This document shows, piece by piece, positions 8,733-18,232 of a stretch of 64,000 nt of DNA. The stretch's first letter is position 1. Each line of letters starts with the position of its first letter. Position numbers and translations under genes: made by a program. The stretch is from Oscillibacter sp. 1-3 (GTDB taxonomy: Bacteria > Bacillota > Clostridia > Oscillospirales > Oscillospiraceae), in the NCBI RefSeq assembly GCF_000403435.2, contig NZ_KE159703.1, forward strand, positions 985,033 to 1,049,032. Direction: 5' to 3'. The notes under the pieces were generated by a model, which was given only the letters and a program-made list of their open reading frames with translations, was not told the DNA's origin and did no database searches.

Positions 8733-10106
8733 ATGCAGCCCATGACCGTGCAGGAGATCGCCGCCGCCGCGGGAGGCGTGTGGCAGACCCCCCGGGCGGA
8801 TGCGCCCGCCGTCTCCGCGGTGTCCACGGACAGCCGGAAGATCCAGCCCGGCTGCCTGTTTGTCCCCTGGGTGGGGGAGCGGTTTGACGGACACGACTAC
8901 ATCGACCAGGCCCTGGAGGGCGGCGCGGCGGGGTGCCTCTGCGCCCGATTGCCGGAGACGCTGCGCCCCGACAAGTTCTACATCCAAGTGCCGGATACCC
9001 GCCTTGCCCTGCGGGCCCTGGCCTCCGCTTACCGGGACCGGTTCCCCATCCCCTTTGTCCAGATCACCGGCAGCGTGGGGAAGACCACCACCAAGGAGAT
9101 GATTTCCGCGGTGCTGGGGGCCCGTCTGCGGGTCTACAAGACGCCGGGGAACTTCAACAACGACATCGGCACGCCCCTGACGCTGCTGGGCCTTGCCCCG
9201 GAGCATCAGGCGGCGGTGATCGAGACGGGCATGAACCACTTCGGGGAGATCCGCTACCTGGGGGAGATGGTGCGGCCGGACATCGCCGTCATCAGCAACA
9301 TCGGAGACGCCCACGTGGAGTTTCTGGGGAGCCGGGAGGGCATCCTCCAGGCCAAGTGCGAGATATTGGAGAACCTGAAGCCGGAGGGGCTGCTGGTCCT
9401 CAACGGGGACGACGCCCTGCTGGACACGGTCCAGACCCGCTTCCGCACCGTGCGCTGCGGGCAGTCGGAGCACTGCCAGGCCCGGATCACGGAGCTCATT
9501 GACCGCGGCGTGGAGGGCATCACCTGCACCGTGACCACGGAGAAGGATGTCTACCGCCTGTCCATCCCCGCTCCGGGGGAGCACATGGCCTACTCCGCCT
9601 CCATGGCGGTGGCCGTGGGCGAGGAGCTGGGATTGAGCCGGGGGGAGATCGTCCGGGGCGTGGGGGCCTACGAGCCCGCCGGGTCCCGCATGCGGGTGGT
9701 GCGCCTGCCGGACAGGCGGCTGATTCTGGACGACTGCTACAACGCCAATCCCCAGTCCGTCACGGCGGCGCTGGAGGTGCTGGCCAAGACCGAGTGCGGC
9801 CGCAAGGTGGCCGTGCTGGGGGATATGGGAGAGCTGGGCGGTCTGACGGATCAGGCCCACTACAACGTGGGCGCCCTGGCGGCCATGCTGGGGGTGGATT
9901 TTGTCGCCGCCATCGGCGAGAAGGCCGCCCGCATCGCCGACGGCGCCGCGGAGAGCGGCGGGTCCGTCCTGCATTTTTCAACGATGGAGGAAGCTGCCGC
10001 CGAGCTGAGAGAGCAGCTGGGACCGGATACCGCCATGCTGGTAAAGGCGTCCCACGCCATGCACTTTGAGAGGATCGTGGAGCAATTGAAAGAGGCTTAT
10101 GATTGA
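8733..10106 (+). CDS. murF: UDP-MurNAc-tripeptide--D-alanyl-D-alanine ligase
   Basis: Adds D-Ala-D-Ala to the UDP-MurNAc-tripeptide, the last cytoplasmic peptide step of peptidoglycan synthesis. The 457-residue protein has the Mur ligase pattern: STDSR near residue 31, P-loop GSVGKTTT (113-120), GNFNNDIGTPLTLL, ETGMNHFGEI, DDCYNANPQS and a C-terminal domain starting near GDMGELG. It follows ddl in one transcription unit and overlaps the next gene by eight bases. Confidence 0.96.
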   Translation: MQPMTVQEIAAAAGGVWQTPRADAPAVSAVSTDSRKIQPGCLFVPWVGERFDGHDYIDQALEGGAAGCLCARLPETLRPDKFYIQVPDTRLALRALASAYRDRFPIPFVQITGSVGKTTTKEMISAVLGARLRVYKTPGNFNNDIGTPLTLLGLAPEHQAAVIETGMNHFGEIRYLGEMVRPDIAVISNIGDAHVEFLGSREGILQAKCEILENLKPEGLLVLNGDDALLDTVQTRFRTVRCGQSEHCQARITELIDRGVEGITCTVTTEKDVYRLSIPAPGEHMAYSASMAVAVGEELGLSRGEIVRGVGAYEPAGSRMRVVRLPDRRLILDDCYNANPQSVTAALEVLAKTECGRKVAVLGDMGELGGLTDQAHYNVGALAAMLGVDFVAAIGEKAARIADGAAESGGSVLHFSTMEEAAAELREQLGPDTAMLVKASHAMHFERIVEQLKEAYD

Positions 10107-12000
10107 GATACAGGTAAACGCCCTGGTCAAATCCTTTGAGGTGGGACACAACGTTTTGGACGGCCTCACCTTCCAGATCGACCAGGGGGAGCGGGTGGGT
10201 CTGCTGGGCAAAAACGGCGCGGGCAAGACCACGCTCTTTAAGATATTGACCGGGGAGCTGGACCACGACGAGGGCGCCGTCACCGTTGGCCAGGGCCGGC
10301 GGGTGGGGCTCATCTCCCAGATCCCTGTGTACCCGCCGGGCCACACCGTGGAGGACGTGCTCCGCTCCGCCTTCGCCCGGCTTACGAAGCTGGCGGAGGA
10401 GATGGAGACCCTGACAGAGCGGATGGCGGCGGGGGAGAGTGACCTGGCCCTGCTGCGGCGCTACGGGGCGCTGAGCGAGCGGTTCGAGGTGTTCGGCGGA
10501 TACGACACCGATGTGGCCGTGAACAAGATCGCAAACGGCCTCTCCATCTCCCCGGAGATGCGGAGCCAGCTCTTCGACAGTCTCTCCGGCGGGGAGAAGA
10601 CCCGGGTGAACCTGGGCCGCCTCATCCTGGAGGACACGGACATCCTGCTGCTGGACGAGCCCACCAACCACCTGGACCTCCATGCCACGGAGTGGCTGGA
10701 GGAGTATATCCGTTCCTTCCGGGGCACGGTGGTAGCCATCTCCCACGACCGGTACTTCCTTGACCGGGTGGTGACCCGGGTTATCGAGATTCAGGACGGG
10801 AAGGCGGAGTTTTACAGCGGGAATTACAGCTTCTACGCCGTGGAGAAGGAGCGACGCTACCAGGAGCGCATGAAGCAGTACCAGAAGGAGCAGGCCAAGA
10901 TCCAGCAGTTGGAGAGGGCGGCGGAGCAGCTGCGCCTCTGGGCCTTCATGGGCATGGACAAGACCTACCGCCGGGCCGTCAACATCGAGCGGCGCATTGA
11001 GCGGATGCGCACCACATCAAAGCCCACCAAGGCCAAAAAGATGGACGCCCGCTTTACAGCTGCGGAGTTCCACGGCGACGAGGTGCTGAGCATCCGGAGC
11101 CTTGCCAAGTCCTACGGGGACAAGCGCCTCTTTGAGGGCATCACATTGAAGGTGGAGGGGGGTGAGCGCATTGCCCTCATCGGCGACAACGGCACCGGAA
11201 AGTCCACCCTCATTAAAATGATCGTAGGGGAGCTGTACCCCGATGACGGGCGCATCCGGACAGGTCCCCAGGTGAAGCTGGCCTACCTGCCCCAGATCAT
11301 CCATTTCGACCATCCGGATTGGAATCTGGTGGAGACCATGATGGGGGCAAAGCGGGGCATCTCGGCCCAGTCCGCCCGGAACCGCCTGGCGGCCTATGAC
11401 TTCCAGGGGGAGGATGTGTTCAAGCCGGTGTCCGTGCTCTCCGGCGGGGAGCAGAGCCGTCTGCGGCTTTGTATGCTGATGGACGACGAGATCAACCTTT
11501 TGATTCTGGACGAGCCCACCAACCACCTGGACATCGCCTCCCGGGAGTGGATCGAGGAGGCGGTGGAGGCCTACGACGGGACGCTGCTGTTTGTCAGCCA
11601 CGACCGGTACTTCATCAACCGCTTCGCCACCCGGATCTGGGAGCTGGCGGAGGGGACGATTACAGATTATCCCATGGGCTTTGCCCAGTACCGCCAGGAG
11701 AAGGCCCGGGAGGCGGCGGAGCGGGCGGAACCCGTAAAGCCCGCGCCGGAGAAGAAGGCGGCGGAGCGCCCCGTCCGGGGCAACCGGGCCCAGCAGAACG
11801 CCAAGCGGCAGATGACCATCTGCGAGCGGGACATCGCCAAGGCGGAGGAGCGGATTGCCGCGCTGGAGCGGGAGATGGAGACCGCCGCCTGCGATTATGA
11901 GAGGCTGACGGAGCTGACGGCGGAGCAGGAGGCCGCCCAGGCGGAGCTGGACGCGCTGTATGAGAAGTGGGAGCGGCTCAGCGAAGAGGCCGGAGAGTAA
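10099..12000 (+). CDS. ABC-F family ATPase
   Basis: ABC-F proteins have two ATPase domains and no membrane part; they act on ribosomes in translation or antibiotic protection. This 633-residue member has Walker A motifs GKNGAGKTT (about residue 36) and GDNGTGKST, signatures LSGGEKTRV and LSGGEQSRL, Walker B LLLDEPTNHLD and LILDEPTNHLD, an inter-domain linker rich in charged helix (KQYQKEQAKIQQLERAAEQ), and a C-terminal coiled coil after a Pro/Lys-rich hinge. The start overlaps murF by eight bases. Which subfamily it belongs to is not decided here; resistance cannot be claimed. Confidence 0.92.
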   Translation: MIEIQVNALVKSFEVGHNVLDGLTFQIDQGERVGLLGKNGAGKTTLFKILTGELDHDEGAVTVGQGRRVGLISQIPVYPPGHTVEDVLRSAFARLTKLAEEMETLTERMAAGESDLALLRRYGALSERFEVFGGYDTDVAVNKIANGLSISPEMRSQLFDSLSGGEKTRVNLGRLILEDTDILLLDEPTNHLDLHATEWLEEYIRSFRGTVVAISHDRYFLDRVVTRVIEIQDGKAEFYSGNYSFYAVEKERRYQERMKQYQKEQAKIQQLERAAEQLRLWAFMGMDKTYRRAVNIERRIERMRTTSKPTKAKKMDARFTAAEFHGDEVLSIRSLAKSYGDKRLFEGITLKVEGGERIALIGDNGTGKSTLIKMIVGELYPDDGRIRTGPQVKLAYLPQIIHFDHPDWNLVETMMGAKRGISAQSARNRLAAYDFQGEDVFKPVSVLSGGEQSRLRLCMLMDDEINLLILDEPTNHLDIASREWIEEAVEAYDGTLLFVSHDRYFINRFATRIWELAEGTITDYPMGFAQYRQEKAREAAERAEPVKPAPEKKAAERPVRGNRAQQNAKRQMTICERDIAKAEERIAALEREMETAACDYERLTELTAEQEAAQAELDALYEKWERLSEEAGE

Positions 12001-12018
12001 AGTTAAAATGTTTCGGTC

Positions 12019-12080
12019 AAGCCTTTTCAAAGGCTTGCGGGGTCCAGGGGCAGAGCCCCTGGAAGCGTTGGGGCGAACCC
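12019..12080. repeat. Dispersed palindromic element, copy A
   Basis: Two hairpins in tandem: AAGCCTTTTCAAAGGCTT (12019-12036) and CCAGGGGC-AGA-GCCCCTGG (12044-12062), followed by a TTGGGGCGAACCC tail. The same design appears at 24955-25018 and partly at 50714-50765. It lies just after the ABC-F gene and may serve as a terminator or be a REP-like sequence. Confidence 0.6.
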
Positions 12081-12140
12081 GATGCCTCTCCCGGAGCGCC
12101 AAAATAGAAGAACCAACAAAAGGCTGTAAATAGAAAAAAC

Positions 12141-12902
12141 ATGAAGAAAAAACCACAATATATTTTCATCGCGGTCCTGGCCCTTCTGGGGCTGGTCCTG
12201 ATTACCATTCCCAACGGAATGCGCTTCACCGGCTTCGTCTTCCTGGGCGCCGCCGCCCTCTGGGCCGCCGGCCTTCTCCTGTACCGCTGGAGGAAGAAGT
12301 CCCGCGGAGCCCTCTGGCTCTATCGGCTCTTCCTCGCCGGCACGGCCCTGATGCTGACCCTTCTGCTCTCCATTGAGGGCGTCGTGGTCTTTCACGGCGA
12401 GGCGGACAACTCCGCCGTCCCCGTGGACGCGGTCATCGTCCTGGGGGCCGGGGTCAACGGCGAGACGCCCTCGGCGGCGCTGTGGAGCCGCATCACGGCG
12501 GCGGCGGACTATCTGGAACAGCACCCGGATGTGCCGGTGGTGCTCTCCGGCGGCCAGGGCCCCGGGGAATATATCTCCGAGGCGGAGGCCATGCGCCGGG
12601 CACTGTGGACCAACAGCGAATCGTGGAACGAGCGGTATCTTCTGGAGGACCGCTCCACCAGCACGGCGGAGAACTTCAAGTACTCCAAGGAGCTTCTGGA
12701 GGAGTACGGCCTGGACACGGACACGGCGGTGATCGCTGTGGTGACCAACGACTTCCACTGCTTCCGCACGCACCTGATCGCCCAGAGGCAGGGGCTCCAT
12801 ATCGTGGACGTCCCGGCGGAGCTGCCCTGGTGGTGGCTGACGGCGAATTACTATGTCCGGGAAGCCTTCGCGGTGGTGAAGACGGCGCTTTTCGACAGAT
12901 AG
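12141..12902 (+). CDS. YdcF/SanA-like membrane protein (DUF218)
   Basis: A 253-residue protein with three N-terminal membrane segments (about residues 8-25, 30-50 and 64-84) followed by a DUF218 domain. The domain shows DAVIVLGAGVNGETPS, a VPVVLSGGQGPGEYISEAEAM loop, an EDRSTSTAENF segment and VTNDFHCFR, the conserved pattern of YdcF/SanA/ElyC proteins. Relatives act in envelope or polyprenyl-carrier homeostasis, but the exact reaction is not established. It stands alone, 140 bp after the ABC-F gene. Confidence 0.85.
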   Translation: MKKKPQYIFIAVLALLGLVLITIPNGMRFTGFVFLGAAALWAAGLLLYRWRKKSRGALWLYRLFLAGTALMLTLLLSIEGVVVFHGEADNSAVPVDAVIVLGAGVNGETPSAALWSRITAAADYLEQHPDVPVVLSGGQGPGEYISEAEAMRRALWTNSESWNERYLLEDRSTSTAENFKYSKELLEEYGLDTDTAVIAVVTNDFHCFRTHLIAQRQGLHIVDVPAELPWWWLTANYYVREAFAVVKTALFDR

Positions 12903-13156
12903 CCCTCCTTTTTTGCGGGACAGATTCTCCCTGCGGAGCAGGCATCCCTTTGGGGGAATGGCCTGTGCCGCTGCCGCTAAGATAAGACCAATTTCCAATA
13001 ATGGGACCTCGAAATGTTCTTTGATTGCAGCAAAGCGGGTAGAATCCAAAACATTTCCGCACCCTACTATTTGGCGATTTCCTCAGCTGAATGACATTGC
13101 GCCCTGTACGGAGAATTTTCCCGGATGAGGAGACATTTTAGATTAGGAGAAAAAGC
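12903..13156. other. Intergenic stretch, 254 bp
   Basis: No convincing gene is seen. The only open frame here (12913-13128) has no ribosome site and an unlikely composition. The end of the stretch holds TTAGGAGAAAAAGC, the ribosome site of the flavodoxin gene. No clear promoter was found. Confidence 0.5.
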
Positions 13157-13666
13157 ATGGCCTGGAACAACGTATTATGTATGTATTATTCCCGCACAGG
13201 CAATACCAAGCGAGCCATGGAGGAGATCGCCAAGGCCCTGAATGCGGAGCTGGCGGAGATTCAGGACGGCGTGGACCGCAGCGGCGCCAAGGGATGGCTG
13301 CGCAGCGGGCTGGACGCCGTGCGGCGCAGCAGTCCCAAGGTGAAGTTCAAGACCAAGTGGCCTTTGTCGGACTATCGGCTGGTGATCGTAGGCACACCGG
13401 TGTGGGCCGGGCGGTGCAGCGCCCCGGTGCGGGGATTTTTGAAGCAGAACGGCAGGGACATCCGCAACGCCTCCTATGTCGTCACCCGGGGCAGCGAGGA
13501 CAAGAATGAGGAGGTCTTTCAGCAGATGGATCTCTACGCCCCCTGCGGTCACCGGACGGCGGTGTCCCTGCGCGTCGGGTCCGTGGGCTACGATTTCTGG
13601 CAGGAGGAGTTTCTCCGCCAGACCCAGGAGTTTTTGAAGGAGGGCCGGTGGCGGCCTGAGAATTGA
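13157..13666 (+). CDS. Flavodoxin-family protein
   Basis: A 169-residue FMN-binding fold protein. The phosphate loop YYSRTGNTKRAMEEIAKAL lies at residues 10-28, and GTPVWAGRCSAPVRGFL (about 80-96) matches the second FMN loop. Such stand-alone flavodoxin-like proteins carry electrons or act as small NAD(P)H:FMN/quinone reductases; the partner here is unknown. ATG 13157 follows AGGAGAAAAAGC. It lies 19 bp upstream of prfA and may be co-transcribed with it. Confidence 0.85.
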   Translation: MAWNNVLCMYYSRTGNTKRAMEEIAKALNAELAEIQDGVDRSGAKGWLRSGLDAVRRSSPKVKFKTKWPLSDYRLVIVGTPVWAGRCSAPVRGFLKQNGRDIRNASYVVTRGSEDKNEEVFQQMDLYAPCGHRTAVSLRVGSVGYDFWQEEFLRQTQEFLKEGRWRPEN

Positions 13667-13685
13667 GAGGAGAGGGGGGACGCCT

Positions 13686-14747
13686 GTGCTGGAAAAACTG
13701 AAAGGGCTGGCTTTGCGGTATGAGGACCTGGAGGCCCAGCTGGCGGACCCTGCCGTCTACGGCGACGCCGGGCGGCTCCGGGACGTGAACCGGGAGCTGA
13801 AGGAGCTGGCTCCCATCGCGGAGGTGTGGCGGGACTGGGAGGCCGCAGAGCGGCGGCGGGCCGACGCGGAGTCGTCCCTCCGGGACCCGGATCTCCGGGA
13901 GCTGGCCCAGGAGGAGTTGTCTGAGGCGAAGGCGGAGCAGCGGCGGCTGGAGGAGCGGTTCAAGGCGCTGCTGCTGCCCGGCGACCCCGACGGCGGCCGG
14001 GACGTGGTGCTGGAGCTGCGGGCCGGCGTCGGCGGCGAGGAGGCGGCCCTCTTCGCCGGGACGCTGCTGCGGATGTACACCCTGTACGCCCAGAGCCGGG
14101 GCTGGAAGCTGGACGTGGTCAGCATGAGTGAAACGGAGCTGGGAGGCGTGAAGGAGTGCAGCGTCCTCATCGAGGGGGCGGGGGCCTTCTCCCGGCTGAA
14201 ATACGAGAGCGGCGTCCATCAGGTCAAGCGGGTGCCGGAGACGGAGTCCAGCGGGCGCATCCAGACCAGCACCGCCACGGTGGCGGTGCTCCGCTCGGCG
14301 GAGGAGGTGGATGTGGAGATCGACCCCAGAGATCTCCAGATCGACACCTACCGCTCCTCCGGCGCGGGGGGACAGCATGTGAACAAGACAGAGTCCGCCA
14401 TCCGCCTCACCCACCTGCCCACGGGGCTGGTGGTGACCTGCCAGGACGAGCGTAGCCAGCATAAAAACAAGGACAAGGCCATGAAGGTCCTGCGGTCCCG
14501 GCTCTACGAGATGGAGCGGGAGCGGCAGGAGGCCGGCACGGCTATGGAGCGGCGCAGCCAGGTGGGCGGCGCGTGGCGAAGCGAGAAGATCCGGACGTAC
14601 CAGTTTCTCCAGGGCCGGGTGACGGACCACCGGGTGGGCCTGACCCTGTACAAGCTGGACGCGGTGCTGAGCGGCGGGCTGGACGAGTTCATCGACGCCC
14701 TGGCGGCGGCGGATCAGGCCGAAAAGCTCAAAGGCGGTGGAGGATGA
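13686..14747 (+). CDS. prfA: Peptide chain release factor 1
   Basis: Terminates translation at UAA and UAG. The 353-residue protein starts at GTG 13686 after GAGGAGAGGGGGGA. The GGQ catalytic loop is in SSGAGGQHVNKTESAIR and the P-x-T stop-reading tripeptide is PET in KRVPETESSGRIQTS. The gene encoding the methyltransferase that acts on the GGQ glutamine, prmC, lies far away at 41896. The stop overlaps the ATG of the next small gene. Confidence 0.95.
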   Translation: MLEKLKGLALRYEDLEAQLADPAVYGDAGRLRDVNRELKELAPIAEVWRDWEAAERRRADAESSLRDPDLRELAQEELSEAKAEQRRLEERFKALLLPGDPDGGRDVVLELRAGVGGEEAALFAGTLLRMYTLYAQSRGWKLDVVSMSETELGGVKECSVLIEGAGAFSRLKYESGVHQVKRVPETESSGRIQTSTATVAVLRSAEEVDVEIDPRDLQIDTYRSSGAGGQHVNKTESAIRLTHLPTGLVVTCQDERSQHKNKDKAMKVLRSRLYEMERERQEAGTAMERRSQVGGAWRSEKIRTYQFLQGRVTDHRVGLTLYKLDAVLSGGLDEFIDALAAADQAEKLKGGGG

Positions 14748-15016
14748 TGCTGCGGAAGCTGGGGCTGGGAGCGCTCGGGGCCCTGACGGCGTGCCTGACC
14801 GTGCTGGAGGCCCTGCTGGCCTGGACCTGGCTGCGGGGGATGCGGTATGTGGCGGAATACGGCGCGGAGGAGAATCCGTACGCCGCCGAGGATATGGAGA
14901 TTGCGGGGATCTGTGCCCTGATCCTTCTGCCGCTGTTTCTGGCGGCGCTGGCCTGGGCTGTTTGCCGGATCATTCTGTGGAGTAAAAAGCGGGCGGGAGC
15001 CCGATCAGAGAGATAG
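14744..15016 (+). CDS. Small two-segment membrane protein
   Basis: A 90-residue protein that begins inside the prfA stop (ATGATG at 14744-14749), with GGTGGAGG just upstream, indicating translational coupling. It has two hydrophobic segments (about residues 6-28 and 52-75) separated by an acidic loop (EYGAEENPYAAEDMEI) and ends in a basic tail. Both chain ends are predicted on the same side. I do not recognise the family. The 11-base gap to the next gene suggests one transcription unit. Confidence 0.7.
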   Translation: MMLRKLGLGALGALTACLTVLEALLAWTWLRGMRYVAEYGAEENPYAAEDMEIAGICALILLPLFLAALAWAVCRIILWSKKRAGARSER

Positions 15017-15027
15017 GGGCGAAGCGT

Positions 15028-16698
15028 ATGCATACCTTATATTTTGACCTGCGGGACACCAAGGGACAGCAGAAGACCATTGAAGACAACATCTCCGCCG
15101 CCGCCCGGCTGCTGCGGGACGGGGCTCTGGTGGCCATTCCCACGGAGACGGTGTACGGCCTGGGAGCCAACGGCCTGGACGAGGCCGCCGTCCGGCGGAT
15201 CTTTGAGGCCAAGGGGCGGCCCCAGGACAACCCTCTCATTCTCCATCTCACCGGGCCCCAGTGGCTGCCCCGGTACTGCCGGGACATCCCCCCCATGGCC
15301 TATGTGCTGGCCCGGAAGTTCTGGCCCGGCCCGCTGACCATCATCCTCAAGCGCGGCGAGCTGGTGCCGGACGTGACCACCGCGGGACTGGACACCGTGG
15401 CGGTCCGCTGTCCGAACCACCCGGTTACATTGGCTATTCTCCGGGAGGCGGGAGTGCCGGTGGCGGCTCCCAGCGCAAACCTCTCCGGCCGGCCCAGCTG
15501 CACCAGCGCACAGGATGTGCTGGAGGATATGGACGGCAGGATCGAGGGCGTGGTGGACGGCGGTCCCTGCGTGGTGGGGGTGGAGTCCACCATCCTGGAC
15601 ATGACCTGCGAGCCTCCCCGGCTGCTGCGCCCCGGCGGGCTGCCGGTGGAGGAGCTGGAGCGGCTCATCGGCCCCATCGCCGTGGACAGGGCCGTCACAG
15701 GAACAATGCCCGAGGGGGAGCGCCCCCGGGCTCCGGGCATGAAGTACCGCCATTACGCCCCCAAGGCCCCTGTCACGGTGGTCACCGGCGCGCCGGCCAA
15801 GTCCGCCCAGGAGATCAAGCGCCGGGTGGGCCCCACCTCCGGCGTGATCTGCTTTGACGAGTATGCCCGCATGTTCCCGGACCAGGTGGTCCACCCCATC
15901 GGCCCGGTAGACGACAAGCTGATCCAGGCCCAGCGGGTATTTGAGGCCCTGCGGGCCTTTGACGCCACCAAGGTGACAGAGATCTACACCCAGTGTCCCG
16001 ACGGCCAGGGCCTGGGTCTGGCGGTGGGGAACCGGCTGAAAAAGGCGGCGGGCTTCCGCGAGGTGGAGGCCGACAGCGAGAAGATCGTCTTAGGTCTCAC
16101 CGGCGGCACCGGCGCGGGCAAGAGCAGCGCCTTGGCGGTGCTGCGGGAACTGGGCGCCGTGGTGCTGGACTGCGACAAGGTCTACCACAAGATGCTGGCC
16201 GGGGACGAGGAGATGCAAAAGGCCATCTCCAAGGCATTTCCCGGCGTGTTCCGGCCGGACGGCACCCTGAACCGGCAGAAGCTGGGCCAGGAGGTCTTCA
16301 TGAAAAAAGAGCAGCTGGAAAAGCTCAACGCCATCGTCTACCACTTTCTGGTGCCGGAGATCCAGCGGCGGCTGGACGAGGCGGGGGACAGCATCTGCGC
16401 CATTGACGCCATCAATTTGCTGGAGAGCGGGCTGGACATCGTCTGCGACCGGACCATTGCCATTACTTCCCCCACGGAGCTGCGGGTGCGGCGGATCATG
16501 GCCCGGGACAAGATCACAGAGCAGTACGCCCGGATGCGGATCACCGCCCAGAAGCCGGACGAGTACTACCGCAGTAAGTGCAGCTGCGAGCTGAACAACG
16601 ACGCCGACACTGCGGAGGAGTTCCAGCGGATCGCCCGGCGGTTTTTCAGCCGGATGATCCGGGCCGTCCGGGAGGAGAAGCAGAATAAAAAGATCTGA
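15028..16698 (+). CDS. Threonylcarbamoyl-AMP synthase (Sua5) fused to dephospho-CoA kinase (CoaE)
   Basis: Two enzymes in one 556-residue chain. Residues about 15-220 form the YrdC/Sua5 domain (IPTETVYGLGANGLDEAAVRR, KFWPGPLTIIL, PVAAPSANLSGRPS), which makes threonylcarbamoyl-AMP for tRNA t6A. Residues about 230-345 are the small Sua5 C-terminal domain (PGMKYRHYAPKAPV). Residues 352-556 are a complete CoaE kinase, with P-loop GLTGGTGAGKSS (356-367), LDCDKVYH and a DxINLLESGLD lid region, which phosphorylates dephospho-CoA. The frame is continuous with no stop or start between. Both halves keep their catalytic motifs, so the fusion should be bifunctional. Confidence 0.9.
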   Translation: MHTLYFDLRDTKGQQKTIEDNISAAARLLRDGALVAIPTETVYGLGANGLDEAAVRRIFEAKGRPQDNPLILHLTGPQWLPRYCRDIPPMAYVLARKFWPGPLTIILKRGELVPDVTTAGLDTVAVRCPNHPVTLAILREAGVPVAAPSANLSGRPSCTSAQDVLEDMDGRIEGVVDGGPCVVGVESTILDMTCEPPRLLRPGGLPVEELERLIGPIAVDRAVTGTMPEGERPRAPGMKYRHYAPKAPVTVVTGAPAKSAQEIKRRVGPTSGVICFDEYARMFPDQVVHPIGPVDDKLIQAQRVFEALRAFDATKVTEIYTQCPDGQGLGLAVGNRLKKAAGFREVEADSEKIVLGLTGGTGAGKSSALAVLRELGAVVLDCDKVYHKMLAGDEEMQKAISKAFPGVFRPDGTLNRQKLGQEVFMKKEQLEKLNAIVYHFLVPEIQRRLDEAGDSICAIDAINLLESGLDIVCDRTIAITSPTELRVRRIMARDKITEQYARMRITAQKPDEYYRSKCSCELNNDADTAEEFQRIARRFFSRMIRAVREEKQNKKI

Positions 16699-16775
16699 GG
16701 ACCTGCCCCGGCTGAGAATAGACCTGCCGGCGGACCGGGAAAATAAGAACCATCATACCAAAAGGAGTGCCGAAC

Positions 16776-18176
16776 ATGGATAACAAAGAATTCAAAGAGC
16801 TGAAAAAGCGGCTCCTGTCCACCAAAAAGAACGGCTATGACCGCCCCCTGGACGAGGCGGCCATGGAGGCCTACTGCGAGGGATACAAGGCCTTTCTGGA
16901 CGTGAGCAAGACGGAGCGGCTCTGCGCCGCGGAGGTGGTCCGCCTGGCGGAGGAGCAGGGCTACCGGCCCTATGTCCGGGGCATGGCGCTAAAGGCCGGG
17001 GACAAGGTGTATCTTGGCAACCGGGGCAAGGCGGTGCTTCTGGCCCGCATCGGAGAGCGGTCTTTGGCGGAGGGCGTGCAGATCGCCGCCGCCCACATCG
17101 ATTCCCCCCGGCTGGATTTGAAGCCCAATCCCCTGTATGAGGAGGCGGAGCTGGCCTATTTCAAGACCCACTACTACGGCGGTATCCGCAAGTACCAGTG
17201 GGTGACCATTCCCCTGGAGCTCCACGGCGTGGCGGCCCTGCGGGACGGGACCAATGTGCAGGTGAACATCGGCGGCGATTCCGGTGATCCCCGGCTGGTG
17301 ATTACAGACCTGCTGCCCCACCTGGGAGCGGAGCAGGCCAAGAAGCCCCTGGCCACCGCCATTCCCGCCGAGACGCTGAACCTGCTGCTGGGCAGCCGTC
17401 CCATCGGCGGCGAGGAGGACAGCGGCCGTGTAAAGCTGGCGGTGATGAAGCTGCTGAACGAAAAGTACGGCATCACAGAGGACGACTTCACCTCCGCAGA
17501 GCTGGAGGCCGTTCCGGCGGGGAACGCCTGCGACATCGGCCTGGACCGCAGCATGATCGGCGCCTACGGCCACGACGACCGGGTCTGCGCCTACGCCGCG
17601 CTCAAGGCTCTGCTGGACCTAGAGAAGACCCCGGGCCGCACCGCCGTGTGCGTGCTGGCGGACAAGGAGGAGATCGGCTCCGACGGCGTGACGGGGATGC
17701 AGTCCGCCGCCTTCGACACCTTTATGGAGGATCTGTGCGAATCCCAGGGCGTGCCGGTGCGGGCCTGCTTTGAGAAGTCCTTCTGCCTCAGCGCCGACGT
17801 CACGGCGGCCTACGACCCGGACTACGCCGACGTGTATGAAAAGCGCAACGCCGCCTACCTCAACTACGGCGTAGGTCTTTGCAAGTACACCGGGGCCCGG
17901 GGCAAGTCCGGCGCCTCCGACGCCGACGCCGAGACCGTGGCCTACGTCCGCCGGATTTTTGACGACGCGGGCGTTGCATGGCAGATCGCGGAGCTGGGCA
18001 AGGTGGACGCTGGCGGCGGCGGCACCGTGGCCATGTATATGGCCAACCGGAACATCACCACCCTGGACGCCGGCGTGCCGGTGCTGAGCATGCACGCCCC
18101 CTTTGAGACGGTGGCGAAGCTGGACTGCTGGGAGACCTACCGGGGAATGAAGGCTCTGTACGAGGCTGAGAAGTGA
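16776..18176 (+). CDS. M18-family aminopeptidase
   Basis: A 466-residue zinc aminopeptidase of family M18, cytoplasmic and usually acting on N-terminal Asp/Glu or neutral residues in a large oligomer. Metal and catalytic segments are AAHIDSPRLDLKP, YGHDDRVCAYAAL, DKEEIGSDG and the late VPVLSMHAPFE. ATG 16776 has AAGGAG eight bases upstream; a GTG nine bases earlier overlaps the ribosome site and is rejected. It is followed by a strong hairpin. No obvious partner is nearby. Confidence 0.9.
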   Translation: MDNKEFKELKKRLLSTKKNGYDRPLDEAAMEAYCEGYKAFLDVSKTERLCAAEVVRLAEEQGYRPYVRGMALKAGDKVYLGNRGKAVLLARIGERSLAEGVQIAAAHIDSPRLDLKPNPLYEEAELAYFKTHYYGGIRKYQWVTIPLELHGVAALRDGTNVQVNIGGDSGDPRLVITDLLPHLGAEQAKKPLATAIPAETLNLLLGSRPIGGEEDSGRVKLAVMKLLNEKYGITEDDFTSAELEAVPAGNACDIGLDRSMIGAYGHDDRVCAYAALKALLDLEKTPGRTAVCVLADKEEIGSDGVTGMQSAAFDTFMEDLCESQGVPVRACFEKSFCLSADVTAAYDPDYADVYEKRNAAYLNYGVGLCKYTGARGKSGASDADAETVAYVRRIFDDAGVAWQIAELGKVDAGGGGTVAMYMANRNITTLDAGVPVLSMHAPFETVAKLDCWETYRGMKALYEAEK

Positions 18177-18192
18177 GATCTGAGAACTGATA

Positions 18193-18222
18193 AACGCCGC
18201 GGGCCCAATGGCCCGCGGCGTT
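18193..18222. terminator. Terminator hairpin between converging genes
   Basis: A perfect 13-bp stem AACGCCGCGGGCC / GGCCCGCGGCGTT with a CAAT loop lies between the stops of the aminopeptidase and the DUF4097-like gene. It has no long T run but could serve both strands. Confidence 0.75.
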
Positions 18223-18232
18223 CACTTCGCGT

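Noticed and set aside
12913..13128. 71-codon ORF before the flavodoxin gene
   Set aside because: No ribosome site, unlikely composition and no recognisable pattern.
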